Counted from the first letter of the stretch, positions 1 to 5,575 are shown. The stretch is DNA of 6,346 nucleotides from Spirochaetota bacterium (GCA_029562045.1 JAKQWJ010000283.1:1-6346); one strand, 5' to 3'. Notes: generated by a model not told the origin, from the sequence alone. A program made the numbers and translations.

Positions 1-100
1 CCGCCGCAGGGTTTCCAAAAACGAGGCTTTCCGGTATCTTGTGCCGGAGACGGTGTATGATTTCATCCGAACCAATGGTCTGTACCGGACCGGGGACTGA
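1..100 (+). CDS. nadD: Nicotinate-mononucleotide adenylyltransferase, C-terminal end (partial)
   Basis: Only the last 32 codons are present, read from base 2 and ending at TGA 98-100. The tail contains RRRVSKNEAFRYLVPETVY and ends FIRTNGLYRTGD. This matches the C-terminus of NadD proteins, where an arginine-rich 'IR.RV' stretch is followed by 'YLVP..V..YI...GLY'. NadD transfers AMP from ATP to nicotinate mononucleotide, making deamido-NAD in the cytoplasm, the step shared by de novo and salvage NAD synthesis. The catalytic N-terminal motifs lie outside the window. The next gene, yqeK, starts inside this reading frame, and nadD-yqeK pairs are common in bacteria, which supports the call. The short fragment is the main limit on confidence. 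Confidence 0.85.
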   Translation, partial: RRRVSKNEAFRYLVPETVYDFIRTNGLYRTGD

Positions 101-695
101 GGTCCTGAGCGCGCTGGAGGCCTGGATCGGCGGGAAGCTCTCGCCGAAGCGTTTCCGGCACAGCCTCGGGGTCGCCGAACTCTGCGAAAACCTCTGCCGC
201 CGTTTCCGGGTCCATCCGGGCCGGGGCCGCCTGGCGGGGCTGGGACACGACATGGCCCGGGAGTTTCCGCCGGACAGGCTGCGCGAGACGGCTCTGCGGG
301 ACGGCGCTCCGGTGGAGGTCTGGGAAGAGGAACACCCGGCGCTCCTCCATGGCAGGGCGGGGGCGGTTCTGCTCCGGGAGCTCTTCGGGGTCCGGGACCA
401 GGAGGCGCTGGAGGCGGTGCGCAGTCACACCCTGGGGGACCGGAAAGCGGGAGCGCTGTCGAAGATCCTCTATGTGGCCGATTACTGCGAACCGTCCCGG
501 GATTTCGTCTCCCCGGCATTCCGGAAGGAGTGTCTGGGTCTGTCCCTGGACGGCATGGTCATCCGGGTCATCGAGGAAAAATGGAGCCACGAAGGCACCT
601 CCGCCGTGGTCCGTCGGGAGGCGACGGCGGATCGGGCCGCCCTCGTGACACGGGACCTGTACCTGCTGCTGAAGGAAAAGCGTGGTGAGGGGTAA
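57..695 (+). CDS. yqeK: YqeK-family HD-domain hydrolase (probable Ap4A hydrolase)
   Basis: HD-superfamily metal-dependent phosphohydrolase of the YqeK type. Characterised members split diadenosine tetraphosphate symmetrically into two ADP. From the ATG at 57 the protein is 212 residues, slightly longer than the usual 185-200. Visible family motifs, in order: RHSLGVAELCENL (metal-binding His), LAGLGHDMARE (the HD pair), HPALLHGRAGAVLL, then SHTLGDRKAGALSKILYVAD and YCEPSRDF, which correspond to the family's 'HTTG...L.KI...ADYIEP.R.F'. I chose ATG 57 because GGAGA at 46-50 lies 6 bases upstream; an in-frame TTG at 39 and ATG at 75 have no comparable site. The start lies 44 bases inside nadD in another frame, which suggests translational coupling. 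The end overlaps the next gene. Substrate is inferred from the family. Confidence 0.9.
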   Translation: MISSEPMVCTGPGTEVLSALEAWIGGKLSPKRFRHSLGVAELCENLCRRFRVHPGRGRLAGLGHDMAREFPPDRLRETALRDGAPVEVWEEEHPALLHGRAGAVLLRELFGVRDQEALEAVRSHTLGDRKAGALSKILYVADYCEPSRDFVSPAFRKECLGLSLDGMVIRVIEEKWSHEGTSAVVRREATADRAALVTRDLYLLLKEKRGEG

Positions 696-1869
696 AAAAA
701 AGCTCTTCGATAAAAGCAGACTCTTTCTCCTGCTCATTCTTTTGATCCTGGCGGGCAGCGGCCTGTTCTTTTTCTTTCAGGTCAGGACCGACAGGATAAC
801 CGCCCTCCTCGCCGGGGGGGAAAGCTTCGCGGTGCATTTCATGATCCGCGACGGGGAAACCCTCCTGTACTCCGAGGTTTTTCTCTACAACCCCCGCACC
901 GGCAAGGGAGCGGTGGTGGACATTCCAGGGAACGTGGGGACCATCATAACCTCGCTGAAACGGGTGGATCGGATCGATGTTCTTTTCGATCCGGACAACC
1001 CTGCTCCCTATCGCAAGATGATGGAGAAGTTCCTCGGTCTGGAGATTCCCTTCTTCTGCCTGTTTTCACTGGACGAGCTGGAGCGCTTCGTGGATGTTCT
1101 GGGGGGCTTGGAGATCTTCATCGCCAACTCCATCGAGACCGACGGCCGGGGCAACAGGGTTTTTCTCCCCTCGGGCAACGTTCTCCTGGACGGCAGCAAA
1201 ACCCGGGCCTTTCTGACCTATTACGATCCCGAGGAAACGGAGCTTGATCGGACCGGCAGGGCCCAGAAGTTCCTGCAGGGGATGATGAAAAAATTCGGGG
1301 AGGAGGCGCAGTACCTCACCCACGGTGACGTGATGCCCTTTCTCCGGGGCTCGATGGAAACCAATCTCGACGGCCGCGCCCTCTCGGCCCTCATTCGGGA
1401 AACGGTCAAACTCGATGTGGACCGCATGGTGTTCCAGCGTGTCCTGGGAACCATGCGGACGGTGGACACCCAGGAACTGCTTTTTCCCCATTTCGAGGGG
1501 CAGCTTCTGCGGCAGACGGTGCAGCAGATATATGAAGGTCTGGCCAGCACCGATGTCCGGGGGGCCGGGGACATGACGGTAAGCCTGGAAATCCTGAACG
1601 GCACCAAGACCACCGGACTGGCCCGCCGGACCCGGGAGATCTTTCAGAGCTTCGGCTTCGATGTGGTGTCCTTCAGCAACGCGGAGGACCAGGATCTGGA
1701 GAAGACTGTGGTGCTGGACCGGCGGGGAAACCCGGAAAACGCCGGAAAAGTGGCGCAGGTGATCCGCTGCAACCGGGTGCTCACGGAAATACCGGAAAAT
1801 GCCGCCCAGGTCCCGGTGGATGTGACGGTCATTTTAGGAAAGGATTTTGATGGAAGATACTGCAAATAG
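682..1869 (+). CDS. Membrane-anchored LCP (LytR-CpsA-Psr)-like protein with LytR_C domain
   Basis: A 395-residue protein. Lys-rich N-terminus (residues 3-13), one transmembrane segment at about 14-34 (LFLLLILLILAGSGLFFFF), so an N-in anchor with the rest outside the inner membrane. Residues about 50-235 look like an LCP domain: DIPGNVG (80-86) at the position of the usual 'SIPRDT', FVDVLGGLEIFI (136-147) matching 'LVD.LGGV.V', and a G...LLDG element followed by DRTGRAQKFL. Residues about 296-388 match LytR_C (VSLEILNGTKTTGLARRTREI to VTVILGKDF). LCP enzymes move undecaprenyl-linked glycopolymers to the cell wall, but several conserved arginines appear missing here, so activity is doubtful. 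Start GTG 682 (a second GTG follows at 685), with AAGGA at 672-676; it overlaps yqeK by 14 bases. Older annotations call such proteins LytR transcriptional attenuators; nothing here suggests DNA binding. Confidence 0.8.
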   Translation: MVRGKKKLFDKSRLFLLLILLILAGSGLFFFFQVRTDRITALLAGGESFAVHFMIRDGETLLYSEVFLYNPRTGKGAVVDIPGNVGTIITSLKRVDRIDVLFDPDNPAPYRKMMEKFLGLEIPFFCLFSLDELERFVDVLGGLEIFIANSIETDGRGNRVFLPSGNVLLDGSKTRAFLTYYDPEETELDRTGRAQKFLQGMMKKFGEEAQYLTHGDVMPFLRGSMETNLDGRALSALIRETVKLDVDRMVFQRVLGTMRTVDTQELLFPHFEGQLLRQTVQQIYEGLASTDVRGAGDMTVSLEILNGTKTTGLARRTREIFQSFGFDVVSFSNAEDQDLEKTVVLDRRGNPENAGKVAQVIRCNRVLTEIPENAAQVPVDVTVILGKDFDGRYCK

Positions 1870-2221
1870 CAGGACCCTCGCGGTGGAGGTGGCGGAATTT
1901 CTGGACTCCCACAAAGGCGGGGATACGGTGGCCCTTTTTATCGGAGCCATCTCGTCTTTTACGGATTGTTTCGTCATCACCACGGCGACCAGCGAGGCCC
2001 ATATGCGGGGGCTGCGCAAGAACCTTCTGGACATGCTGGGGGAGAGGAAAATTGACCTTCCCCATCGGAAAAGAAGCGCCGTCGGCGATGGTTGGATGCT
2101 TCTTGACTGCGGCAACCTGGTGATCCATGTGATGACCCAGGAGAAAAGGGCCTTTTACGACCTGGAACGCCTCTGGTTCGAAGGCGAGATCCTGTATCAG
2201 TCGTCCTCGAAATCGTCGTAA
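1850..2221 (+). CDS. rsfS: Ribosomal silencing factor RsfS (Iojap/DUF143 family)
   Basis: A 123-residue protein, normal for the family (about 105-130). RsfS binds ribosomal protein uL14 on the 50S subunit and blocks joining to the 30S, lowering translation when nutrients are short. Family hallmarks: FTDCFVITTATSEAHMRGL (usual 'DYFVI.TG.S..H...I'), then GDGWMLLDCGNLVIHVMTQEKRAFYDLERLW, which is almost the family consensus. Start ATG 1850 with AAGGA at 1840-1844, 5 bases upstream; a TTG at 1847 is a weaker alternative. It overlaps the LCP gene by 20 bases, so it is probably co-translated with it. The last residues (YQSSSKSS) lie beyond the usual end of the family and are encoded by the reverse complement of the end of the acidic minus-strand gene. 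Upstream nadD and yqeK are its common partners across bacteria. Confidence 0.94.
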   Translation: MEDTANSRTLAVEVAEFLDSHKGGDTVALFIGAISSFTDCFVITTATSEAHMRGLRKNLLDMLGERKIDLPHRKRSAVGDGWMLLDCGNLVIHVMTQEKRAFYDLERLWFEGEILYQSSSKSS

Positions 2222-2487
2222 TCCAGATCTTCGTCGTACTCCTCCTCTTCGTACTCTTCTTCTTCTTCTTCTTCGTAATCCTCTTCTTCGAACTCGTCAT
2301 CTTCCAGATCGTCCTCGATGTCCTCATCCATATCGTCGAAATCATTTTCCTCTTCGTCGTCCTCGTCCTCGTCTTCTTCGAAAAAATCGTCTTCTTCTTC
2401 CTCCTCCTCGAAATCGAAGTCGTCCTCGTCGTCGCCATACATGTATGTGATGAGGTATTCTTCCAAAAGTTCTTCCTGTTTCGACAT
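2197..2487 (-). CDS. Uncharacterised extremely acidic protein (Asp/Glu-rich)
   Basis: I do not recognise this gene. It encodes 96 residues, starting MSKQEELLEEYLITYMYG and then becoming almost purely acidic: of residues 19-96, 62 of 78 are Asp or Glu, and the other 16 are Phe, Tyr, Leu, Ile, Met and one Asn. The only basic residue is Lys3. No transmembrane segment, Cys or His is present. Reality of the gene is supported by ATG at 2487-2485, a GGAG ribosome site (2496-2493) 5 bases before it, and a good sigma70-type promoter further upstream. The first 18 residues could form a short amphipathic helix; the rest is likely disordered, with aromatic residues spaced through it. Acidic tails of this kind occur in RNA polymerase delta subunits, DNA mimics and histone-chaperone-like proteins, but no family can be assigned. 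Its end overlaps rsfS antisense by 25 bases. Confidence 0.72.
   Translation of the reverse strand: MSKQEELLEEYLITYMYGDDEDDFDFEEEEEEDDFFEEDEDEDDEEENDFDDMDEDIEDDLEDDEFEEEDYEEEEEEEYEEEEYDEDLDYDDFEDD
2256..2274 (+). repeat. CTT/GAA trinucleotide microsatellite
   Basis: Six uninterrupted CTT units (2256-2273) plus one further C, read as GAA codons on the minus strand inside the longest Glu run of the acidic protein. Slippage here would add or remove single Glu residues without shifting the frame. The flanking 200 bases are also rich in TTC, TCC and TCG triplets but less regular. Confidence 0.85.
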
Positions 2488-2492
2488 TTTTT

Positions 2493-2500
2493 CTCCCCCC
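2493..2500 (-). promoter_or_regulatory. Ribosome binding site of the acidic gene
   Basis: On the minus strand the sequence reads GGGGGGAG, then AAAAA, then ATG. The GGAG core is 5 bases from the start codon at 2487. It fixes the start of the 96-residue protein and rejects the longer reading frame that begins at 2613. Confidence 0.75.
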
Positions 2501-2539
2501 TTCGTCGAAAAAGATCGGCCCCTGCGATAATCACCTGAA

Positions 2540-2568
2540 AATCTAAGGGAAGTATATAACTCTGTCAA
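2540..2568 (-). promoter_or_regulatory. Sigma70-type promoter for the acidic gene
   Basis: On the minus strand, a perfect -35 TTGACA (2568-2563), a 17-base spacer rich in A and T, and a -10 TAGATT (2545-2540, 4 of 6). Transcription should begin near 2533, giving a leader of about 45 bases before the ATG at 2487. The -35 lies within a small inverted repeat CTGTCAACAG (2562-2571), which could be chance. Confidence 0.65.
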
Positions 2569-2612
2569 CAGTTTTTTGCAAGCTTCCCCGTCGCGGCGGA
2601 GCCGGGGTTTCA

Positions 2613-2641
2613 TTGCATTTTCCCGGGATATGCCCTAAGAT
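2613..2641 (+). promoter_or_regulatory. Weak candidate promoter for nadC
   Basis: TTGCAT (2613-2618, 3 of 6 to the -35 consensus), 17-base spacer, TAAGAT (2636-2641, 4 of 6 to the -10). The predicted transcription start falls at about 2648-2649, on the nadC ATG itself, which would make a leaderless message. This fits the absence of a Shine-Dalgarno before nadC, but the match is weak. Confidence 0.35.
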
Positions 2642-2648
2642 CCCCGCC

Positions 2649-3512
2649 ATGAAACGGGACGATTTCGACACCCTGCTGGACCTGGCCTTCGAGGAGGATC
2701 TGGGCGACCGGGGAGACCTGACCTCCCAGGCGATCTTCGGCGACGAGAGATCCGCGGCGCTTCTTTCGAGCAAGGATACCGGGGTTCTGGCGGGAATGGA
2801 TTGTTTTGTCCGCGTCTACGCGAGACTGGATCCGGAGGTGCGGGTATCCGCCCTGCTGAAGGAGGGATCTTCTCTGTCGCCGGGGGATCCGGTGGCCCGG
2901 ATCGAAGGCCGCACCCTGTCCCTGCTGTCGGGGGAAAGGATCGCCATCAACGTCCTGGCCTTTCTGTCGGGGATCGCCACCGCGACCCGGAGTTATGTGG
3001 AGGCCGCCGCGCGGAACGGGAGGGCGGTTATTCTGGACACCCGAAAAACCCTCCCCGGTTACCGGCGGCTCTCCAAATACGCGGTTTCCGTAGGAGGGGG
3101 CCGCAACCACCGGATGGGGCTCCACGACATGGTGCTGATCAAGGACAACCATATCGACGCGGCGGGGTCCATCACCGCCGCCGTGGGTCGTGTCCGGACC
3201 CGCTGGGGGGATCGCTTCCGGATCGAGGTGGAGTGCCGGAACGCCGAAGAGGTGGAGGAGGCCCTTTCGGCGGGGGTCGATATCATCATGCTGGACAACA
3301 TGAGCGTCTCCGCCACCCGGGAAGCCCTGGCCCTGGGGAAGGGGCGGGTTCTTTTTGAAAGCTCCGGGGATATGACCCGGGAAAAGGTGGCGGAATACGC
3401 CGCCACCGGGGTGGATTACATCTCCGTGGGACGGCTCACCCATTCGGTGAAGGCCTTCGACTTTTCCCTCCGGGTCGTGAAGGGAGGGAGCCCGGCGGAT
3501 AACCTGGTTTGA
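2649..3512 (+). CDS. nadC: Nicotinate-nucleotide pyrophosphorylase (quinolinate phosphoribosyltransferase)
   Basis: NadC condenses quinolinate with PRPP, releasing CO2 and pyrophosphate, to make nicotinate mononucleotide, the substrate of NadD, whose gene lies at the left edge of the window. The protein is 287 residues, typical for the family (about 280-290). Seen in order: N-terminal FEEDLGDRGDLTS, GERIAINVLAFLSGIAT, the substrate-binding block DTRKTLPGYRRLSKYAV (130-146), GGGRNHRMGLHDMVLIKDNH (149-168), EVECRNAEEVEEAL, VDIIMLDNM, ESSGDM and YISVGRLTHS. All key Arg, Lys and His positions of these motifs look intact. The start ATG 2649 puts the N-terminus where the family begins; an upstream TTG at 2613 would add 12 unrelated residues. 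No Shine-Dalgarno is visible. No nadA or nadB is in the window. The end carries the ispE promoter. Confidence 0.96.
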   Translation: MKRDDFDTLLDLAFEEDLGDRGDLTSQAIFGDERSAALLSSKDTGVLAGMDCFVRVYARLDPEVRVSALLKEGSSLSPGDPVARIEGRTLSLLSGERIAINVLAFLSGIATATRSYVEAAARNGRAVILDTRKTLPGYRRLSKYAVSVGGGRNHRMGLHDMVLIKDNHIDAAGSITAAVGRVRTRWGDRFRIEVECRNAEEVEEALSAGVDIIMLDNMSVSATREALALGKGRVLFESSGDMTREKVAEYAATGVDYISVGRLTHSVKAFDFSLRVVKGGSPADNLV

Positions 3513-3536
3513 CACGGATGGGATAATTTGTATAAT
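3509..3536 (+). promoter_or_regulatory. Full-consensus sigma70 promoter for ispE
   Basis: TTGACA (3509-3514) and TATAAT (3531-3536), both 6 of 6, with a 16-base spacer. The -35 includes the TGA stop of nadC (3510-3512). Transcription should start near 3543-3544, 3-4 bases before the ispE ATG at 3547, so the message would be nearly leaderless. It probably drives ispE and may feed spoVG and the genes beyond. Confidence 0.85.
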
Positions 3537-3546
3537 ATTCGTGGCT

Positions 3547-4428
3547 ATGGCCGCTGTGGTGCGTGTGCTGTCTCCCGCGAAAATCAACCTTCACTTGGAG
3601 GTTTATCCCCGGCGGGAGGACGGGTTTCACGACCTTCTGTCGGTCTTTCAATCCATCTCGCTCGTCGACGAGGTGGAAGCCCGGTCTTTGAAATCCAAGG
3701 ATGTCTGTTCGATCGAAGGTGATTTCGACTTTCCGCCGGAAAGGAACATCATGCACCGGGCATGGGAATTGTTCCGCCGGGAAACGGGTTTCGCCGGTGG
3801 CGTCGCTTTTTCCGTAAAGAAGCGGGTTCCCGAAGGGGCCGGCCTGGGCGGGGGCTCCTCCAACGCCGCGGCGGCGCTGCGGGCCCTGAATCGTCTGTCC
3901 GGGCTGGAGCTGCCGCCGGAGGATCTGGCCCGCATCGGCGCCATGGCGGGAAGCGATGTTCCTTTTTTCTGCCTCGAATCGGCGGCCCTGGTTTCCGGGC
4001 GTGGAGACAGGGTCTCCGGCCTTCCCCCCCGGACCGATTACGCGGTCCTGCTGGTGGTTCCCCGGATCCACATAAGCACCCGCAGCGCCTACGAGTGGCT
4101 GGACGCTGCGGGTTCCCTCTCCCGGCCGGAAACGGACCGGGAATCCGCCCTGCGGCGGAGCTTTCTGCGTGATTCGCCGTCGGACTGGAGGTTTTTCAAT
4201 TCCTTCTATCCGGTTTTATCCGAAAGGGCGCCGGTTTTCGCGGAAATCAGGAAAGAACTCGTAGGACTGGGCGCGGCTTACGCCGGCCTTTCAGGGAGCG
4301 GTTCCGGGATGTTCGGTGTTTTTCCCGACCGGCGGGATGCGGAGCGGGCCGGGAAGGTCATGGAGGAGGGTCGGGCGGTAAAAATCGCATTTCCCCTTGA
4401 AGGGATGCCGGAGGCCATAGTACAATGA
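3547..4428 (+). CDS. ispE: 4-diphosphocytidyl-2-C-methyl-D-erythritol kinase
   Basis: IspE is the GHMP-family kinase of the MEP pathway. It phosphorylates the 2-OH of CDP-methylerythritol with ATP, on the way to isopentenyl diphosphate. Length 293 residues, normal. Visible motifs: SPAKINLHLEV (substrate Lys12), DGFHDLLSVFQSI, the ATP-binding glycine loop PEGAGLGGGSSNAAAAL (95-111), the catalytic Asp137 in GSDVPFF, and the C-terminal GHMP motif GLSGSGSGMFGVF. Nothing essential appears missing. I place the start at ATG 3547; a GTG at 3541 is in frame but would lie upstream of the predicted transcription start. Neither has a Shine-Dalgarno. The gene follows nadC by 34 bases with its own strong promoter and is followed by spoVG, its neighbour in Bacillota as well. 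Confidence 0.96.
   Translation: MAAVVRVLSPAKINLHLEVYPRREDGFHDLLSVFQSISLVDEVEARSLKSKDVCSIEGDFDFPPERNIMHRAWELFRRETGFAGGVAFSVKKRVPEGAGLGGGSSNAAAALRALNRLSGLELPPEDLARIGAMAGSDVPFFCLESAALVSGRGDRVSGLPPRTDYAVLLVVPRIHISTRSAYEWLDAAGSLSRPETDRESALRRSFLRDSPSDWRFFNSFYPVLSERAPVFAEIRKELVGLGAAYAGLSGSGSGMFGVFPDRRDAERAGKVMEEGRAVKIAFPLEGMPEAIVQ
4397..4426 (+). promoter_or_regulatory. Candidate promoter for spoVG
   Basis: TTGAAG (4397-4402, 4 of 6), an 18-base spacer, and TACAAT (4421-4426, 5 of 6), all within the 3' end of ispE. Transcription would start near 4433, leaving about 30 bases of leader containing the strong spoVG ribosome site. Confidence 0.5.
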
Positions 4429-4462
4429 TGTCGGCAGCACCGGGCGCAAAAAGGAGAACCCC

Positions 4463-4753
4463 ATGCAGATCACGGACATCCGCATCAGGAAGGTGAGTTC
4501 GGAGGGAAAGCTCAAGGCTTATGTCACCGTAACCTTCGACAACTGTTTCGTCGTGCACAACGTGAAGGTCATCGAGGGGAAGACCGGAGTCTTCATCGCC
4601 ATGCCCAGCAGGAAAACGAAAACCGGTGATTACAAGGATGTGGCCCATCCCATCAATTCCGATTTTCGCAGCGAACTGCAGAAACGTATTCTCGAAGCCT
4701 ACGAGAATATGGGAGCGGATGTGGAAACGACGGAAGCCGAACTGGAGGATTGA
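4463..4753 (+). CDS. spoVG: SpoVG family nucleic-acid-binding regulator
   Basis: A 96-residue protein matching SpoVG along its whole length: MQITDIRIRKVSSEGKLKAY, then VTVTFDNCFVVHNVKVIEG, TGVFIAMPSRKTKTGDYKD, and VAHPINSDFRSELQKRILEAY. SpoVG proteins form dimers and bind DNA and RNA; in Borrelia and Staphylococcus they act as site-specific regulators, while in Bacillus the mutant affects septation and spore cortex. The name does not imply sporulation here. The start ATG 4463 has a strong AAGGAG site at 4451-4456 with a 6-base spacer. It lies 34 bases after ispE with a probable promoter of its own. tRNA-Gln and rplY follow on the same strand, and spoVG next to ctc/rplY is a widely kept arrangement. 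The C-terminus is acidic (ETTEAELED), as is common. Confidence 0.97.
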   Translation: MQITDIRIRKVSSEGKLKAYVTVTFDNCFVVHNVKVIEGKTGVFIAMPSRKTKTGDYKDVAHPINSDFRSELQKRILEAYENMGADVETTEAELED

Positions 4754-4796
4754 CGGAGAATCGCGCCGACCTCTTCCATCCGCAATTTTTCTGTCA
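4751..4796 (+). other. Imperfect stem-loop between spoVG stop and tRNA-Gln
   Basis: TGACGGAGAA (4751-4760, including the spoVG stop) can pair with TTTTCTGTCA (4787-4796), giving 10 continuous pairs, two of them G-U, around a 26-base loop. It ends one base before the tRNA. It is not a normal terminator, because the loop is long and no U-run follows the stem. It might act in RNA processing, or be chance. Confidence 0.35.
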
Positions 4797-4797
4797 T

Positions 4798-4869
4798 TGG
4801 GACGTCGGCAAGCGGTAAGCCCCCGGGTTTTGATCCCGGTATTCGTAGGTTCGAATCCTACCGTCCCAG
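4798..4869 (+). tRNA. tRNA-Gln (anticodon UUG)
   Basis: All four arms fold by hand. Acceptor TGGGACG (4798-4804) pairs with CGTCCCA (4862-4868), discriminator G at 4869. D stem GGC/GCC (4807-4809, 4819-4821) with a loop containing GG. Anticodon stem CCGGG/CCCGG around the loop TTTTGAT, giving anticodon TTG at 4830-4832, which reads glutamine CAA and CAG. T stem GTAGG/CCTAC with loop TTCGAAT. The U1-A72 first pair is typical of bacterial tRNA-Gln. CCA is not encoded, so a CCA-adding enzyme is needed. It lies in the spoVG-rplY gap on the same strand and may be cut out of a common transcript; I see no convincing promoter of its own. Confidence 0.97.
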
Positions 4870-4906
4870 GAAGATATCCATAACGAGGGAAACAAGGAGT
4901 ATCCAG

Positions 4907-5575
4907 GTGGAACAAAACGCTTTACGCGCCGTGATGCGCGAAAACATGGGAAAAGGGGCCAACAGCCTCCTCAGAAAACAGGGAAAGATCCCCGCCATCG
5001 TGTACGGGGGGATCCAGGCGACCCCCGTTGCCGTCGACGAAAGGGAGTTCGCGAACAAATTCCGCGGCATTTCGGAAAGTTCGATCATCACCATGGAGAT
5101 CGACGGCCGGATCCAGGAAGTCCTGATCAAGGACTACCAGGAAAACCTGCTCAACGGGAAGATCCTGCACATCGACTTCTACGCAGTGGACAAGGACCGG
5201 CTTCTCCGCTCCCGCGTGCCGCTCCGGTTCACCGGGTCCGCCAAGGGCGCCCGGGATGGGGGCATCGTGGAGGCCCATCTCCACGAAGTGGATGTGGAGT
5301 GTCTGCCCCGGAACCTTCCCGGGGAGATCGTGCTGGACATCACGAACCTGGATACGGGGCACGCGATCCACGTCAAGGATCTGCCGAAAATGGAAGGCGT
5401 GAAATTCCTCAATCCCGCGGACGCCGTGGTCGTCGGCATCAGCCACACCAGGGCCGAGGTGGCGCTGGAACAGGCGGTCGTGGACGAAGGGGCTGGGGAC
5501 GCTCCCAAGGAAGCCGCCCCCGCCGGAAGTCCCCCGAAAGCCGCCCCTTCCGGGAGTCCCCCGAAAGCGGGTTGA
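4907..5575 (+). CDS. rplY: 50S ribosomal protein L25, CTC form
   Basis: A 222-residue two-domain L25 (general stress protein CTC/TL5 type), which binds 5S rRNA in the large subunit. Residues about 3-93 are the RNA-binding L25 domain (N-terminal ALRAVMRENMGKGANSLLRKQG, then KIPAIVYGG, and IKDYQENLLNGKILHIDFYAV); about 97-183 are the C-terminal beta domain (VPLRFTGSAKGARDGGIVE, VECLPRNLPGEIVLDITNLD). A tail from about 185 becomes Ala/Pro/Gly-rich and holds two copies of a nine-residue repeat, AAPAGSPPK and AAPSGSPPK; low-complexity tails are common in CTC proteins. The start is GTG 4907 with AAGGAG at 4894-4899, 7 bases upstream, and starts the family N-terminus correctly. It lies 37 bases after tRNA-Gln. 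The TGA stop is followed by one codon and then the apparent pth start in the same frame. Confidence 0.96.
   Translation: MEQNALRAVMRENMGKGANSLLRKQGKIPAIVYGGIQATPVAVDEREFANKFRGISESSIITMEIDGRIQEVLIKDYQENLLNGKILHIDFYAVDKDRLLRSRVPLRFTGSAKGARDGGIVEAHLHEVDVECLPRNLPGEIVLDITNLDTGHAIHVKDLPKMEGVKFLNPADAVVVGISHTRAEVALEQAVVDEGAGDAPKEAAPAGSPPKAAPSGSPPKAG
5513..5566 (+). repeat. 27-bp tandem duplication at the end of rplY
   Basis: Two adjoining 27-base units, 5513-5539 and 5540-5566, differ at only 3 positions by my count. Each encodes nine residues (AAP[A/S]GSPPK). The second unit ends 6 bases before the rplY stop codon and 12 bases before the apparent pth start. Confidence 0.9.

Larger units (their letters stand above)
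2488..2648. other. Divergent intergenic region between the acidic gene and nadC
   Basis: This 161-base gap is the longest non-coding stretch in the window. It holds the minus-strand promoter and ribosome site of the acidic gene and a weak candidate promoter for nadC. A small GC hairpin (CCCCG 2586-2590 with CGGGG 2603-2607, 12-base loop) is followed by TTTCATTGCATTTT. On the plus strand this is a poor candidate terminator for transcripts running through from rsfS. I see no riboswitch or clear operator. Confidence 0.5.

Noticed and set aside
2318..2530. Poly-Ser reading frame on the plus strand
   Set aside because: It is the antisense of the acidic gene's Asp/Glu codons, has no ribosome site, and its predicted protein is almost only Ser and Lys.
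2562..2571. CTGTCAACAG as a LexA-type operator
   Set aside because: Only two bases separate the CTGT and ACAG halves, unlike the known wide-spaced SOS box, so it is probably chance.
2586..2620. GC hairpin followed by T-rich sequence as a Rho-independent terminator
   Set aside because: The stem has five pairs with a 12-base loop and the T-run is interrupted; it lies over 350 bases beyond rsfS. It is mentioned only within the intergenic entry.
2610..3587. Long (325-residue) minus-strand reading frame opposite nadC
   Set aside because: It is a shadow of nadC, whose family motifs are continuous; the minus frame is full of His, Pro and Gly with no domain.
4750..4778. TTGACG at the spoVG stop as a tRNA-Gln promoter
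   Set aside because: No acceptable -10 lies 15-19 bases downstream (CTTCCA at the best spacing).
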